57,788 nucleotides of DNA from Bacteroidota bacterium (GCA_963169355.1 CAUJCR010000054.1:1-57788), one strand, 5' to 3'. Positions 40,585 to 51,057 are shown, counted from the stretch's first letter. Program-made: numbers and translations. Notes: generated by a model not told the origin, from the letters alone.

Positions 40585-42252
40585 TTATCTTAACACTTTA
40601 ACACCTGTAGTTACAGATGTTATCTTACCATCTGGACCTTTAATTTTCGCATCAAAATAAACTCTCGAACCTACATCTGCTTTTGCTAAAGCTTGTTTTG
40701 CAGCACCGTCTAAACTTGGACCATTACCTGTAGCATTTGCTAATTTACCATTATTTTTAGCAGTAACTTCCCATTGCATTACTACATAGTTTGCTTGAAA
40801 GTCAAATCCATTAGCACCTGCTCCTAAACCGCTAATTAATGATAATTCTCCTTTTTTAAGTTCAGATGGAGCAAATTTACCACTTAACTTTAACTCGGGT
40901 TTTGGTAAAGGTTTTACACGAAATTTAATTGGAGGTCCTTGTGCTTTCACGCCATCTTTTGTTTTAGCAGATACGGTAACCATACATTCACCAGTTCCAC
41001 TAAAATTAAATTCAAATTTCCCATTTCCTTTAGGGCTCACACGTACCCCTGCACCAGAAGCTGATACTTGGATATCGGCAGGAGATACACCTGCAGCACT
41101 TGCTGTAACAGGATTTGGAACACCAGCATAAAATACATTCATTTGATCAGCAGAAACTGCCGCCGAAGGAGGCGCTACTTTATAAGCACCCGAGAATGGA
41201 TAATATTTAAATGTTCCGTCAGGATTTTTGTATTTAATTACACCTTTATATTCTTGATCTCCCATTCCGCTTGTTCCAACTTCATACACACCCTCACCAC
41301 CAATTATATTTACATTAGTACCTTTTTGACCTGCAGCAGCAGCAGCAGAATCTACACCTACTAAAACCTCCATATCTCCAGACGCGAGTTTAGATGAAGA
41401 AGCCGCTAAGAAGATATTGGCTGTATATTTTTGTCCAGCTTGGATATAAGAAGAGGGCGCTACCACACGAGCTTTAATCGCATCAAATTTAATTGCTAAT
41501 TTACCACTAGCTCCTGAAAACACTTGTAATACCTCTGCTTCAATATTTTTCAAGTCATTTTGAAATTTATTTAAGTTGGTATATACAGCAGCCAAAGGTA
41601 AGTGATAAAAGTTATCCATTTCCCAGTTAAATTCAATCCCGTCTTCTACACGTTTACTATCAGTTGGTTTGATACTTTCAAATTTTTTCTTAATTCCTTT
41701 GTAGTCATCATCTAAAAATTTGGTAGCAGGGTCTTTTTGCATTGCGTCCACCATCGCTACTAATTTATCATGTAAACCGTTTAATTTTTGACGTAATTCG
41801 TATGCTGTAAAGGGACCTTTTTGAGGTTCTTTCGGTTCTGCAATACCTAACACATGACTTGGAATATCGTAGTCATCAATTTTTTCCATGTGACGTAGGT
41901 TCAAGGTATCTGCTATTTTTTCGTTTTCTTGAGCTGTTGGTTCAGTGTGAGCTACTATTTTTGCTCTTAACTCTCCAATATACTTGTAAACTTCATTAAT
42001 CTCTTTTTGTGCTTGTTGAGCCTTTTCGTAATAAGGCTTAGCAGCCGCATTACCTTCTAAGGCATGTTGAAATGCCTCAGCAACTCTTTTGTTATTTTCT
42101 TCGAGATTCTTTTTAGATTTAACTAAACTTTCATTTACAGATAAATAACCTTGTAAAATTTGTTTAGATACGTTCATCGCTAAAAGTGCTGTTAGTACGA
42201 GATACATCATACCAATCATCTTCTGTCTAGGTGTTTCTTTACCGCCTGCCAT
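40585..42252 (-). CDS. gldM: Type IX secretion motor protein GldM/PorM
   Basis: A 555-residue protein. The start MAGGKETPRQKMIGMMYLVLTALLAMNVSKQILQGYLSVNESL (one transmembrane helix at about 13-30) is diagnostic. The large periplasmic part contains several beta domains, with VYEVGTSGMGDQEYKGVIKYKN and a proline-rich KFRVKPLPKPELKLSG. GldL and GldM form the proton-driven motor of gliding and T9 secretion. Preceded by a 15-bp hairpin at 42298-42329. Confidence 0.96.
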   Translation of the reverse strand: MAGGKETPRQKMIGMMYLVLTALLAMNVSKQILQGYLSVNESLVKSKKNLEENNKRVAEAFQHALEGNAAAKPYYEKAQQAQKEINEVYKYIGELRAKIVAHTEPTAQENEKIADTLNLRHMEKIDDYDIPSHVLGIAEPKEPQKGPFTAYELRQKLNGLHDKLVAMVDAMQKDPATKFLDDDYKGIKKKFESIKPTDSKRVEDGIEFNWEMDNFYHLPLAAVYTNLNKFQNDLKNIEAEVLQVFSGASGKLAIKFDAIKARVVAPSSYIQAGQKYTANIFLAASSSKLASGDMEVLVGVDSAAAAAGQKGTNVNIIGGEGVYEVGTSGMGDQEYKGVIKYKNPDGTFKYYPFSGAYKVAPPSAAVSADQMNVFYAGVPNPVTASAAGVSPADIQVSASGAGVRVSPKGNGKFEFNFSGTGECMVTVSAKTKDGVKAQGPPIKFRVKPLPKPELKLSGKFAPSELKKGELSLISGLGAGANGFDFQANYVVMQWEVTAKNNGKLANATGNGPSLDGAAKQALAKADVGSRVYFDAKIKGPDGKITSVTTGVKVLR

Positions 42253-42297
42253 TGCTTAAATAATTTTTTTGATTAATGGTTATTAAATTTTTTCATT

Positions 42298-42329
42298 AAA
42301 GGAAATGAAGATTGATCTTCATTTCCTTT
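42298..42329 (-). promoter_or_regulatory. 15-bp perfect hairpin between gldL and gldM
   Basis: AAAGGAAATGAAGAT and ATCTTCATTTCCTTT with a 2-nt loop. There is no long U-run after it, so it is probably an mRNA processing or stability element that sets the ratio of the two products. Confidence 0.5.
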
Positions 42330-42344
42330 ATTTAGTGGTTAAAA

Positions 42345-43139
42345 TTATTTATTGAAATTCATAGCACTTAACATATTTCCGTAGATAGTGTTAAGGGCAG
42401 TTAAATTACTAGATAATTGAGACATTTCAGCACGATATTTCTTAGTATCTTCAACTGAATCATGTAAGTTTTTCATTAATTCACCCAATCCACCATAGAA
42501 TTTTTCAGTAGCTTCTAAATGTCCACGAGAACCTTGTAATTGTAACTCGTAAGTTGCATTTAAAGCTGATAAATTTTTAGCTACAGAATTTAATGAATCA
42601 CCAATAGAATGACCAGCATCATTAGATTGTGCTAAACTAGAAATAGATTCAGCGGCTTTGCTATATGTATCTGCTAAATGAGAAACATTTTTTGAAGCAG
42701 ATTTAACACTATCAACATATTCATTTGTTGCTACTGATGCGTTAGTAATATCTCCGATTTTACTTGCATTGTCGCTTAATGAACGCATACCTGCACCTAA
42801 ACTTTCAATTAATTCAGGACCAATTTTTGCGTCAGCTAACATATTATCTAATTGATTAGAAATAGGTAAGCCACTATCTTTATGGTGCTCCTCTTCATGT
42901 GCTCCCATCCCACTTAATTCAGGATAAGCTAAAGTCCAGTCATATTCCTCATGTGGAATATCAAGACCAAATAAACAGAACAATAAGGCCTCGGTTCCTA
43001 ATCCACCAATTAAGGCTACAGATGCACCAGGCCAGTGCATAATTTTAAATAACGCTCCAATAATTACGATTGATGCACCAAAACAAGATGCTAAGTGAAG
43101 ATACTTCTTAAAACCGGTTACTTTAGGTAATTTGCTCAT
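42345..43139 (-). CDS. gldL: Type IX secretion motor protein GldL/PorL
   Basis: A 264-residue inner membrane protein. Two helices (about 13-33 and 37-56) contain IIGALFKIMHWPGASVALIGGLGTEALLF, with the key Glu (in GTEAL) that is thought to carry protons. A cytoplasmic helical part follows (SLSDNASKIGDITNASVATNEYVDSVKSASKNV). It pairs with GldM as the motor. It lies 74 bp after gldK. Confidence 0.96.
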   Translation of the reverse strand: MSKLPKVTGFKKYLHLASCFGASIVIIGALFKIMHWPGASVALIGGLGTEALLFCLFGLDIPHEEYDWTLAYPELSGMGAHEEEHHKDSGLPISNQLDNMLADAKIGPELIESLGAGMRSLSDNASKIGDITNASVATNEYVDSVKSASKNVSHLADTYSKAAESISSLAQSNDAGHSIGDSLNSVAKNLSALNATYELQLQGSRGHLEATEKFYGGLGELMKNLHDSVEDTKKYRAEMSQLSSNLTALNTIYGNMLSAMNFNK

Positions 43140-43213
43140 AGGTCTTTTTTTTGTTTAGTTAGTGATTGTTTGATTAATTGTTTATGTGTTTGTTATTTGT
43201 GTTTGTTCTTCTA

Positions 43214-44758
43214 TTAAATCTCGTCACCTTTTGAACGACCTAAGTAGGTCATTACGTTACGGAATCCAATATAAGCTTTTGCAGTATCTTGATATTCGTA
43301 AGTTCTTGAACTTACTTGTAAATAATATCCAACATCTTTCCATGATCCACCACGAATTACTTTACGTTTTAATACATTTGCTTCTTTATCTTGGGCTTCA
43401 TAAACGTAATCAGGGTTTAAATCATGATCAAAATCGTAAGCTGATTCATCAAAGGCGTTACTTGTCCATTCTGCCACATTTCCAGCCATGCAATATAAAC
43501 CATAATCATTAGGATTATACGAGTAAATATAAACTGAGTGAAAACCACCATCATCTATATATGAACCACGCATTGGTTTAAAGTTACCTAAGAAACAACC
43601 TCTAGCATTACGGATATATGGACCACCCCAAGGATAAGGAGATAAGGCATTTCCACCACGAGCAGCATATTCCCATTCAGACTCAGTTGGTAAGCGGAAA
43701 TCATTTACAATTGTCATTCCATTACCTATTAAGTAATTATTTAATAAGTTAGAACGCCAAATACTAAATGCGCGAGCTTGTTTCCAAGTAATACCTACTA
43801 CTGGGTAGTTATCATAAGCTGGATGCCAAAAATACATATTAGTCATTGGCTCATTAAATGAATAAGTAAAATCATGAACCCAACATAAAGTATCTGGATA
43901 TACATTAATAACATCTTTTACAATAAATACAGAACGGTCAACCCCTTTTCTCTCACGACGGATATAATTACCTTGACCAACAGCCACTTGATCTTCTACA
44001 TTATAAGTACCTAAAGTTTTAGGGTCTTTTCCAGGATCGCCTACAGGAGTTGATAACTGACCTGGTACTCCATTTTGCCCATCATTTAAGTGCACACCAT
44101 TGATATACTCAGCTTTTTTATACTCATGAGCTGCATCTTGAATATCTAACGATTTTTGAGGAATAAAACGATTAGATTTAGAAGCCGCTAAACGAATATC
44201 TATTCTATAATATTCATAATTTAATTTACGAGCATCTATTTCTTTACGGTTATAAAAACGTTCCCCTTCCGGCAAATATAATGGTTGTAAATCTAAACGG
44301 TAATCTTCATCATCGCTATCCCACTTAATTTTGGTTTCCCAATTAATATATGGATCTTGTAAATTATTATCTCCTTTATAGATAGGAAACATGGCTAAGA
44401 AGTCTTCTTGTGGAATTTGGAATTCCTCTGCATCAGGACCTGAACCATTAGCTAATAATTTACGAGCAATAGAGTCGCGTACCCAGTACACAAATTGACG
44501 ATATTCATTATTTGAAATTTCTGAATCATCAATGTAAAATGCCTGAACTGACACCATTTTTGATTTAGCGGTATGAGCCATTGTAACTTCTTCGTCGCTT
44601 GGCCCCATGTGATAACTTCCCATTGGGATATACAAGGTACCAAATGGATCTGGTTGAAACCATTGTTCTCTACCAGCTACTCCGACTAACTCTCCTTGTC
44701 TTTTGTTACATCCAGTAACAACTGCAATAAAGGAAGCTAATACAATTAGTTTTTTCAT
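43214..44758 (-). CDS. gldK: Type IX secretion lipoprotein GldK/PorK
   Basis: A 514-residue lipoprotein (MKKLIVLASFIAVVTGC, lipobox VTGC). It has a formylglycine-generating-enzyme-like fold: MGSYHMGPSDEEVTMAH, FYIDDSEISNNEYRQFVYW, PVVGITWKQARAFSIWRS, FRLPTESEWEYAARGG, NVAEWTSNAF, RKVIRGGSWKD, VSSRTYEYQDTAKAYIGFRNV. In GldK this fold is structural. It forms the outer periplasmic ring with GldN. Confidence 0.96.
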   Translation of the reverse strand: MKKLIVLASFIAVVTGCNKRQGELVGVAGREQWFQPDPFGTLYIPMGSYHMGPSDEEVTMAHTAKSKMVSVQAFYIDDSEISNNEYRQFVYWVRDSIARKLLANGSGPDAEEFQIPQEDFLAMFPIYKGDNNLQDPYINWETKIKWDSDDEDYRLDLQPLYLPEGERFYNRKEIDARKLNYEYYRIDIRLAASKSNRFIPQKSLDIQDAAHEYKKAEYINGVHLNDGQNGVPGQLSTPVGDPGKDPKTLGTYNVEDQVAVGQGNYIRRERKGVDRSVFIVKDVINVYPDTLCWVHDFTYSFNEPMTNMYFWHPAYDNYPVVGITWKQARAFSIWRSNLLNNYLIGNGMTIVNDFRLPTESEWEYAARGGNALSPYPWGGPYIRNARGCFLGNFKPMRGSYIDDGGFHSVYIYSYNPNDYGLYCMAGNVAEWTSNAFDESAYDFDHDLNPDYVYEAQDKEANVLKRKVIRGGSWKDVGYYLQVSSRTYEYQDTAKAYIGFRNVMTYLGRSKGDEI

Positions 44759-44947
44759 AGTGCTTTGTTTTTGTTTTTAAGTGGATGACTTACTTGTTAA
44801 TCTTATTTATAAATCATTTCACTTTCTTTTTGTTTATAATCCCAAACCTCATTTTTAGTTACAATTCACTTTATTAACAAGTTGTAAACAGGTTTAAAAT
44901 AAAGTTGGTAAGGGACTTAAACGAGCTTTTTTTTAAAAGGTTACAAA

Positions 44948-45943
44948 TTAATTTAAAAATCTTGCATTTTGGTACGAAGTAATTTTTGGTGGTTTGCTTG
45001 TTTTAAAGCAGTATCCAATAAAGATTTCATGTGTACCTGAGCTGTAGCCTTTAATTTTAGATAAAGTTAAATCGTAAGAATAACCTAATCTAAAGCCTTT
45101 CATAGCACCTTGGTTGAATTTATAGCCTACCATTGGAGCAATAGCATCTTGTAAACGATATGTAACCCCAACAGATAATGACTTATTGTATATATAGCTT
45201 AAATTTACATCTAACTGAGTAGATGCTGCATCAGATTTAACTTTAATATTTGGTTGAATGGCATGTTCTTGAGTTAAATCAAAAGTATAACCACCTACTA
45301 TATAATAGTGACGTGCTAAAGCGTATTTTACATTTCCAGCACCACCAGCTTTAATATCTTGCGCTGCTAAGTGCGTAGAAGATAAACCTACATACATTTT
45401 ATTAGCAATTGAATAAAATGCACCAAATCCTAAATCATAGGTTAATTTATTTAAGTTAGCGGTAGTGCCTGGAGTACCAGATACACCATTTTGAGATGTG
45501 TAATTTGGAATAGAATTATCTTGAGCTAAATTACCATCTGGAGTAATCCAATTTCCATTAAATTGTTGTTGTAAAACACCTCCATCAATACCAATTCCTA
45601 ATACACCAGCACCAATATGACGGTTGTAAGCTAAAGCTAAACGGGCAAATAATGTTTTGGAATAACCAATTTGATCACTCATAACATTTAACCCAACTGC
45701 TAATGGTAATTGACCAATTGGCATATCAAAGCTTAATAAGCCTGTTTTAGGCGCTCCTGGGAAATTTACCCATTGCTGACGATATAAAACATTTGCGCAT
45801 ATTGCTTCACTTGTTCCAGCATAACCTGGATTGTATATCAATTTATTGTGCATAAATTGAGTGAACTGTGGATCTTGTTGAGCGAATGAAACGCTTGTAA
45901 TTGCAGTTAATGCAACAGTTAGAGTGGTAAAAATTTTTTTCAT
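44948..45943 (-). CDS. porP: PorP/SprF-family outer membrane protein
   Basis: A 331-residue protein with a signal peptide (MKKIFTTLTVALTAITSVSFAQ) and the typical start QDPQFTQFMHNKLIYNPGYAGTSEAICANVLYRQQWVNFPGAPKT. It is a beta barrel to the end, closing IFIGYCFKTSKPPKITSYQNARFLN. The family links to T9 secretion and, with SprF, to SprB adhesin export. Just upstream of gldKLMN on the same strand (189-bp gap), the conserved order in many Bacteroidota. Confidence 0.92.
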   Translation of the reverse strand: MKKIFTTLTVALTAITSVSFAQQDPQFTQFMHNKLIYNPGYAGTSEAICANVLYRQQWVNFPGAPKTGLLSFDMPIGQLPLAVGLNVMSDQIGYSKTLFARLALAYNRHIGAGVLGIGIDGGVLQQQFNGNWITPDGNLAQDNSIPNYTSQNGVSGTPGTTANLNKLTYDLGFGAFYSIANKMYVGLSSTHLAAQDIKAGGAGNVKYALARHYYIVGGYTFDLTQEHAIQPNIKVKSDAASTQLDVNLSYIYNKSLSVGVTYRLQDAIAPMVGYKFNQGAMKGFRLGYSYDLTLSKIKGYSSGTHEIFIGYCFKTSKPPKITSYQNARFLN

Positions 45944-46158
45944 GTTATACCAAATAATTTTGTTTTTGTTAAGTATAGTTAAAATACCTAGGGTACTAAA
46001 TTAGAGAATATTTATTAAAAATCAAACCTTTTGAACTTTTTTTTGTTAAAAATAAATTTAATACAAAAATTCTACAAAATTGAAGATTGTGTCGATTTTA
46101 AAATTTTAAATTCTTAAAAGTTTGTATTTTTAAAATTCCAATTTTTAACATTTCTAAA

Positions 46159-46911
46159 ATGATTACTAATATTCAGCATAAAAACCAACTTTATAAAATT
46201 AACCTTAATGAACCGATTGATATTTCAATTCCATTAAGCAACAATAAAAATTGTACCAGCGCATGGTATGTTGAGCCTATGAAATTAGAGCCAGTTGTAA
46301 ATGGAGAATGGATTGGTGATGTGAATAAAGGTGGATCGGTGAACTTTAGAAACATTACATTTAACCCTCATGGGAATGGCACACACACCGAGTGTGTTGG
46401 GCATATTAGCAAAGAATGGGTAAGCATTAACCAATGTCTTAAACAATTTATGTTTTTGGCTAAGTTAATCTCTGTTACCCCAATTGTAACTGAAAATAAG
46501 GATAAAGTAATTACTAAGGAACAGCTTCAACGGGCTATTGGAGGTGATAAACCAGAGGCTATTGTGATAAGAACTTTACCTAATCAGATTGATAAATTAA
46601 CCGCGCAATATTCCAACACTAATCCAGCTTATATTTTACAAGATGCCATTTTATATTTAAATGAAATTGGTGTTGAACATTTGTTAATTGACTTACCGTC
46701 GGTAGATAGAGAAAATGATGAAGGGAAATTATTAGCACATCATGCTTTTTGGCAATATCCAAGCAATACACAATTTCATAAAACTATTACCGAGTTTATA
46801 TATGTAGCCAATTCGGTTAATGATGGCATTTATTTTTTAAACTTACAAATAGCCAGTTTTGAAAATGATGCAAGCCCTAGTAAACCTATCTTGTACAAAG
46901 TTATTCAGTAA
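46159..46911 (+). CDS. Cyclase-family (kynurenine formamidase-like) hydrolase
   Basis: A 250-residue protein of the cyclase family: IDISIPLSNNKNCTSAWYVEP at the start and NPHGNGTHTECVGHI (about 75-89), a version of the HxGTHxD metal motif in which HTE replaces HVD. Related enzymes hydrolyse formamides or related amide bonds. The substrate is not apparent. Converges on the nucleotide-sugar cluster through a shared terminator. Confidence 0.82.
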   Translation: MITNIQHKNQLYKINLNEPIDISIPLSNNKNCTSAWYVEPMKLEPVVNGEWIGDVNKGGSVNFRNITFNPHGNGTHTECVGHISKEWVSINQCLKQFMFLAKLISVTPIVTENKDKVITKEQLQRAIGGDKPEAIVIRTLPNQIDKLTAQYSNTNPAYILQDAILYLNEIGVEHLLIDLPSVDRENDEGKLLAHHAFWQYPSNTQFHKTITEFIYVANSVNDGIYFLNLQIASFENDASPSKPILYKVIQ

Positions 46912-46912
46912 C

Positions 46913-46942
46913 AAAAAAGGCGAAATTAATTTCGCCTCTTTT
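46913..46942. terminator. Bidirectional terminator
   Basis: A perfect 20-bp palindrome, AGGCGAAATTAATTTCGCCT (46918-46937), with A-run on the left and CTTTT on the right, between two convergent genes. Confidence 0.85.
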
Positions 46943-46946
46943 GTTG

Positions 46947-47936
46947 TTACTTATTTAAGGTTTCTAAATTTCTGTGCTCGGTTTTATTTAACTCATCGGG
47001 CGATAAAGTTTTAAAATATTCGTAGGTTATTTTTAAACCTTCGGCGCGTGATACTTTAGGTTCCCAATTTAATAATTCTTTGGCTTTTGAAATATCTGGA
47101 CGTCTTTGCTTTGGATCGTCTTTTGGCAACGGTAAAGAAATTAATTTTTGGTTAGCTCCAGTTAATTTTAGAATTTCTTCGCCAAATTCTTTAATTGTAA
47201 TTTCGCTTGGATTACCAATGTTTACAGGTAAATGGTAATTACTCATTAGTAAACGATAGATGCCTTCTACTAAATCATCTACATAACAAAAACTACGTGT
47301 TTGAGAACCATCTCCAAACATCGTTAAATCTTCACCGCGCAAAGCCTGACCAATAAATGCAGGTAAAACTCTACCATCATTTAGTCGCATACGAGGCCCA
47401 TAAGTATTAAAAATACGAACAATGCGAGTTTCTAAACCGTGCGTATCATGATAAGCCATTGTTAAAGCTTCCATAAAACGTTTGGCTTCATCATAACAAC
47501 CACGTGGTCCTACAGGATTTACATTTCCCCAATATTCTTCTGTTTGAGGATGTACGTGTGGATCGCCATACACTTCGCTGGTAGATGCCACTAATACTCG
47601 TGCTTTTTTTACACGTGCTAATCCTAAAACATTATGCGTTCCTAATGAGGACACTTTTAAGGTTTGAATAGGAATTTTTAGATAATCAATAGGACTTGCA
47701 GGTGATGCAAAGTGCATGATGTAATCTATATTTCCAGGCACATGAATAAACTTACTGACATCATGATGATAAAACTCAAATTGTGGTAATTTGAATAAAT
47801 GTTCGATGTTTTTTAAATCGCCAGTAATTAAATTATCCATGGCAACTACTTGCATACCTTCTTTTATAAACCGATCGCATAAATGAGATCCTAAGAATCC
47901 TGCCGCACCTGTAATTAAAACTCTTTTCGTATTCAT
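46947..47936 (-). CDS. UDP-glucuronate decarboxylase (UXS), SDR family
   Basis: A 329-residue extended [15 protein letters not shown] (NAD-binding), [31 protein letters not shown] (active-site Tyr and Lys), [48 protein letters not shown]. The UXS hallmarks are clear: UDP-glucuronate is converted to UDP-xylose. It lies 6 bp after ugd, which makes UDP-glucuronate, so the two steps are coupled. Confidence 0.93.
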   Translation of the reverse strand: MNTKRVLITGAAGFLGSHLCDRFIKEGMQVVAMDNLITGDLKNIEHLFKLPQFEFYHHDVSKFIHVPGNIDYIMHFASPASPIDYLKIPIQTLKVSSLGTHNVLGLARVKKARVLVASTSEVYGDPHVHPQTEEYWGNVNPVGPRGCYDEAKRFMEALTMAYHDTHGLETRIVRIFNTYGPRMRLNDGRVLPAFIGQALRGEDLTMFGDGSQTRSFCYVDDLVEGIYRLLMSNYHLPVNIGNPSEITIKEFGEEILKLTGANQKLISLPLPKDDPKQRRPDISKAKELLNWEPKVSRAEGLKITYEYFKTLSPDELNKTEHRNLETLNK

Positions 47937-47942
47937 TATTTT

Positions 47943-49265
47943 TTAATTTGTTTTTACGCCAATACAATAGTAACTAAAACCTAATTTTTTCATTTCGTTG
48001 TTTTCAAAAATATTACGTCCATCAAATAAAACTTTTTGATTTAAACGCTTTCCTATCTCATTAAAATCAGGTACTCTAAACTCAGGCCATTCGGTAACAA
48101 TTAGTAAAGCATCTGCTTTGTTTAGTGTGTCGTACATATCGGTTGCATACTCTATTGTGTTGCCTAATATGCGTTGTGCTTCGTGCATAGCCACTGGATC
48201 GTAAGCTACTACACTTGCGCCTTCTTTTAATAATTTTTCGATAATAACTAAACTTGGTGCTTCACGCATATCATCTGTTTTAGGTTTAAAAGATAAACCC
48301 CAAAGTGCAAATTTTTTACCTTTTAAATCGCCATTAAAATGTTGTTTTACTTTACTAAACAACACTTCTTTTTGAGCCTCATTTACATCCTCTACGGCAT
48401 TTAAAATGCGCATATTGTATTTGTTCTCTTTGGCGGTTTTTATAAGTGCTTTTACATCTTTTGGAAAACAACTTCCGCCATAACCCACACCAGGATAAAT
48501 AAATTTTGTTCCAATACGAGCATCGCTTCCAATGCCTTTACGAACCATATTTACATCAGCGCCCATAATTTCGCAAAGGTTTGCAATATCATTCATGAAA
48601 CTAATTTTGGTAGCTAACATAGCGTTTGCTGCATATTTAGTCATTTCAGCACTAGGAATATCCATAAAATAAATAGGATGACCATTCATTAAAAATGGTT
48701 TATATAATTTACGCATTAATTCTTCAGCTTCTATTCTATCAACGCCTACCACAATTCTATCAGGTTTCATAAAATCCTCGATGGCGGCACCTTCTTTTAA
48801 AAACTCGGGATTAGAAGCGACATAAAAATCTAATGAAGAACCTCGTTTATCGAGTTGATCTTTTAAAGCTTTACGAACTTTTTCGGCTGTGCTAACAGGC
48901 ACGGTACTTTTTGTTACAACCAATAAAGGATGTTGCATGTGCTCACCAATACTAGATGCTACACCAAGCACATATTTTAAATCGGCCGACCCATCTTCAT
49001 CAGGAGGTGTGCCCACTGCAATAAAAACAACTTCAGCACCCTGAATACTGTCTTTTAATGATGTAGAAAAATGCAATCTGTTTTTTTCCACATTGCGTTT
49101 CACCATTTCATCAAGTCCTGGTTCGTAAATTGGTAAAATACCTTTATGTAAATTTTCAATTTTCTTTTGATCAATATCAATACAGGTAACATCCATACCT
49201 ACCTCGCTAAAACATGTTCCTGTTACTAATCCTACATATCCAGTTCCTACAATAGCTACTTTCAT
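47943..49265 (-). CDS. ugd: UDP-glucose 6-dehydrogenase
   Basis: A 440-residue enzyme oxidising UDP-glucose to UDP-glucuronate with two NAD. NAD-binding GTGYVGLVTGTCFSEVGM at the start; catalytic Cys in GVGYGGSCFPKDVKAL; LWGLSFKPKTDDMREAPS in the C-terminal domain. It sits in the four-gene cluster DegT, TPR protein, ugd, UXS on the minus strand, which probably feeds capsule or exopolysaccharide synthesis. Confidence 0.96.
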   Translation of the reverse strand: MKVAIVGTGYVGLVTGTCFSEVGMDVTCIDIDQKKIENLHKGILPIYEPGLDEMVKRNVEKNRLHFSTSLKDSIQGAEVVFIAVGTPPDEDGSADLKYVLGVASSIGEHMQHPLLVVTKSTVPVSTAEKVRKALKDQLDKRGSSLDFYVASNPEFLKEGAAIEDFMKPDRIVVGVDRIEAEELMRKLYKPFLMNGHPIYFMDIPSAEMTKYAANAMLATKISFMNDIANLCEIMGADVNMVRKGIGSDARIGTKFIYPGVGYGGSCFPKDVKALIKTAKENKYNMRILNAVEDVNEAQKEVLFSKVKQHFNGDLKGKKFALWGLSFKPKTDDMREAPSLVIIEKLLKEGASVVAYDPVAMHEAQRILGNTIEYATDMYDTLNKADALLIVTEWPEFRVPDFNEIGKRLNQKVLFDGRNIFENNEMKKLGFSYYCIGVKTN

Positions 49266-49306
49266 TTTATTATTTATTAGTTTATTATTTTATAATTTAT
49301 TTAATT

Positions 49307-49816
49307 TTACCAAAATAAAGATTTTATAACACCTGCTTTTTGTTTACATCGTGTAATATTTCCTTTATAGGTTTCAATAATTTTAGTGTCTAAACAATGT
49401 TGTATTGCTTTTTTAAAAGAAGTTACTGCTTCTTTATAATTTCCTTGTAGTTCGTACATAATGCCGAACTCATTGTAAACAGTTGCTTTATTTATTCCGG
49501 GAACCAAAATAGCTTTTTCTAAATGATTTTTTAATTCGTCAAATCTATTTTGGTTAGATAATAAATAGGAATAATTAATATAAGAAGCTGTATATAATGG
49601 GTCGGATTTAATAGCTTGTTTATAGTGTAATTCCGCCTTACGTGCGTCTTGTATTTTAGTTTCATAAATCCACCCTAGATGGTTATGAGCCTTTCCAAAA
49701 TTAGGTTCTTCAAAGATAATTGATTCAAGAACCTCTATGGCATCAGATATTTTATTTTCTCTAATGAGATCGTCTGCTTTTAAAAAATTAGCTTCTAAAG
49801 TTGTACTCTTATCCAT
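49307..49816 (-). CDS. Cytoplasmic TPR protein
   Basis: A 169-residue protein of four to five TPR units: LKADDLIRENKISDAIEVLESIIFEEPNF, AHNHLGWIYETKIQDARKAELHYKQAIKSDP, YINYSYLLSNQNRFDELKNHLEKAILVP, VYNEFGIMYELQGNYKEAVTSFKKAIQH. No signal peptide. Its start is 1 bp from the aminotransferase stop, so the two are co-transcribed. Partner unknown. Confidence 0.82.
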   Translation of the reverse strand: MDKSTTLEANFLKADDLIRENKISDAIEVLESIIFEEPNFGKAHNHLGWIYETKIQDARKAELHYKQAIKSDPLYTASYINYSYLLSNQNRFDELKNHLEKAILVPGINKATVYNEFGIMYELQGNYKEAVTSFKKAIQHCLDTKIIETYKGNITRCKQKAGVIKSLFW

Positions 49817-49817
49817 A

Positions 49818-50957
49818 TTAATTTAATAATTCTAATAGGTTATCGGTAATATATTTAAGAGTGTCTTCATCTAACTCGGTGTGCATTGGCAACGACAATA
49901 CAGTAGCGCATAGTTTTTCTGTTACTGGGAAATCGCCTTTTTTAAAGCGTTCGCTTTTAAACGCTTTTTGTTCATGCAAAGGAATTGGGTAATAAATCAT
50001 TGCTGGAATACCACGTTCCGCCAATTGTTCCCGTAGTTTTGTTCTATCCACACCATTTAATTGAATGGTGTATTGATGAAACACATGTGTTGAATGTTTA
50101 ACCCTAGCTGGTATTTTTATTTTAGGATGATTACCTAAAACTCTATCGTAGTATGCAGCTGCTTTATTACGCGCTTGTGCATATTCGTCTAGGTGTTTTA
50201 ATTTAGCTTTTAAAACTACAGCTTGTATGGTATCTAAACGAGAATTGCAACCTAACACATCATGTACATATTGCACACTTTGCCCATGATGAGAAATCAT
50301 TTTAAGTTTTTTAGCCAACTCATCGTCATTGGTGTACATAGCTCCGCCATCACCATAACAACCTAAATTTTTACTTGGGAAAAATGAGGTACAGCCTATT
50401 GTTCCAATAGTTCCAGCCTTTGCCTTAGTTCCATTACTAAAAGTATAATCAGCTCCAATAGCTTGTGCTACATCTTCTATTACGTATAACTGATGTTTTT
50501 TAGCCAGCGACATAATTCGTTCCATATCTGCACATTGTCCGAATAAATGTACGGGTACTATTGCCTTTGTTTTAGGGGTAATTGCCTTTTCAATAGCTTC
50601 TACATCAATATCAAACGTATCAGGATACACATCTACTAATACAGGTGTTAGTCCCAATAAGCCAATAACCTCGGCGGTGGCTACATACGTAAAACTGGCA
50701 GTAATAACCTCATCACCTGGTTTTAAACCAAGTGCCATCATCGCTATTTGTAAAGCATCGGTGCCATTTGCGCAAGGTATGACATGTTTTACATTCAAAT
50801 ATTTTTCAAGGTCTGCTTGAAATTCCTTAACCGCTGGACCATTAATAAAAGCCGTGTTATTAATTACTTCTTGTATGCCTGAATCAACTTCAGCTTTTAT
50901 TTTTTGATATTGACCTTTAAGATCAACCATTTGTATCTTTTTATCGGTAACAGACAT
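49818..50957 (-). CDS. DegT/DnrJ/EryC1-family sugar aminotransferase
   Basis: A 379-residue PLP enzyme of the WbpE/WecE type: INGPAVKEFQADLEKYLNVKHVIPCANGTDALQIAM (start domain), VPVHLFGQCADM, IEDVAQAIG (PLP-holding D), CTSFFPSKNLGCYGDGGAM (Lys of the PLP Schiff base), and HVFHQYTIQL. Makes amino sugars by transamination of a keto-sugar nucleotide. The exact sugar is open. First gene of the cluster; divergent from mqnD. Confidence 0.92.
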   Translation of the reverse strand: MSVTDKKIQMVDLKGQYQKIKAEVDSGIQEVINNTAFINGPAVKEFQADLEKYLNVKHVIPCANGTDALQIAMMALGLKPGDEVITASFTYVATAEVIGLLGLTPVLVDVYPDTFDIDVEAIEKAITPKTKAIVPVHLFGQCADMERIMSLAKKHQLYVIEDVAQAIGADYTFSNGTKAKAGTIGTIGCTSFFPSKNLGCYGDGGAMYTNDDELAKKLKMISHHGQSVQYVHDVLGCNSRLDTIQAVVLKAKLKHLDEYAQARNKAAAYYDRVLGNHPKIKIPARVKHSTHVFHQYTIQLNGVDRTKLREQLAERGIPAMIYYPIPLHEQKAFKSERFKKGDFPVTEKLCATVLSLPMHTELDEDTLKYITDNLLELLN

Positions 50958-51049
50958 TTGTAGTAATGAATAGTTTTAACATGCGAATATACAACTTTAC
51001 TCCTATTTTAAAATTGATTAATTATTATTTCTTACTCAAAAAAAGAAAT

Positions 51050-51057
51050 TAATTTTG
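51050..51057 (+). promoter_or_regulatory. mqnD promoter -7 box
   Basis: TAATTTTG at 51050-51057 matches TAnnTTTG and lies 40 bp ahead of the ATG at 51097, supporting that start. Confidence 0.4.
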
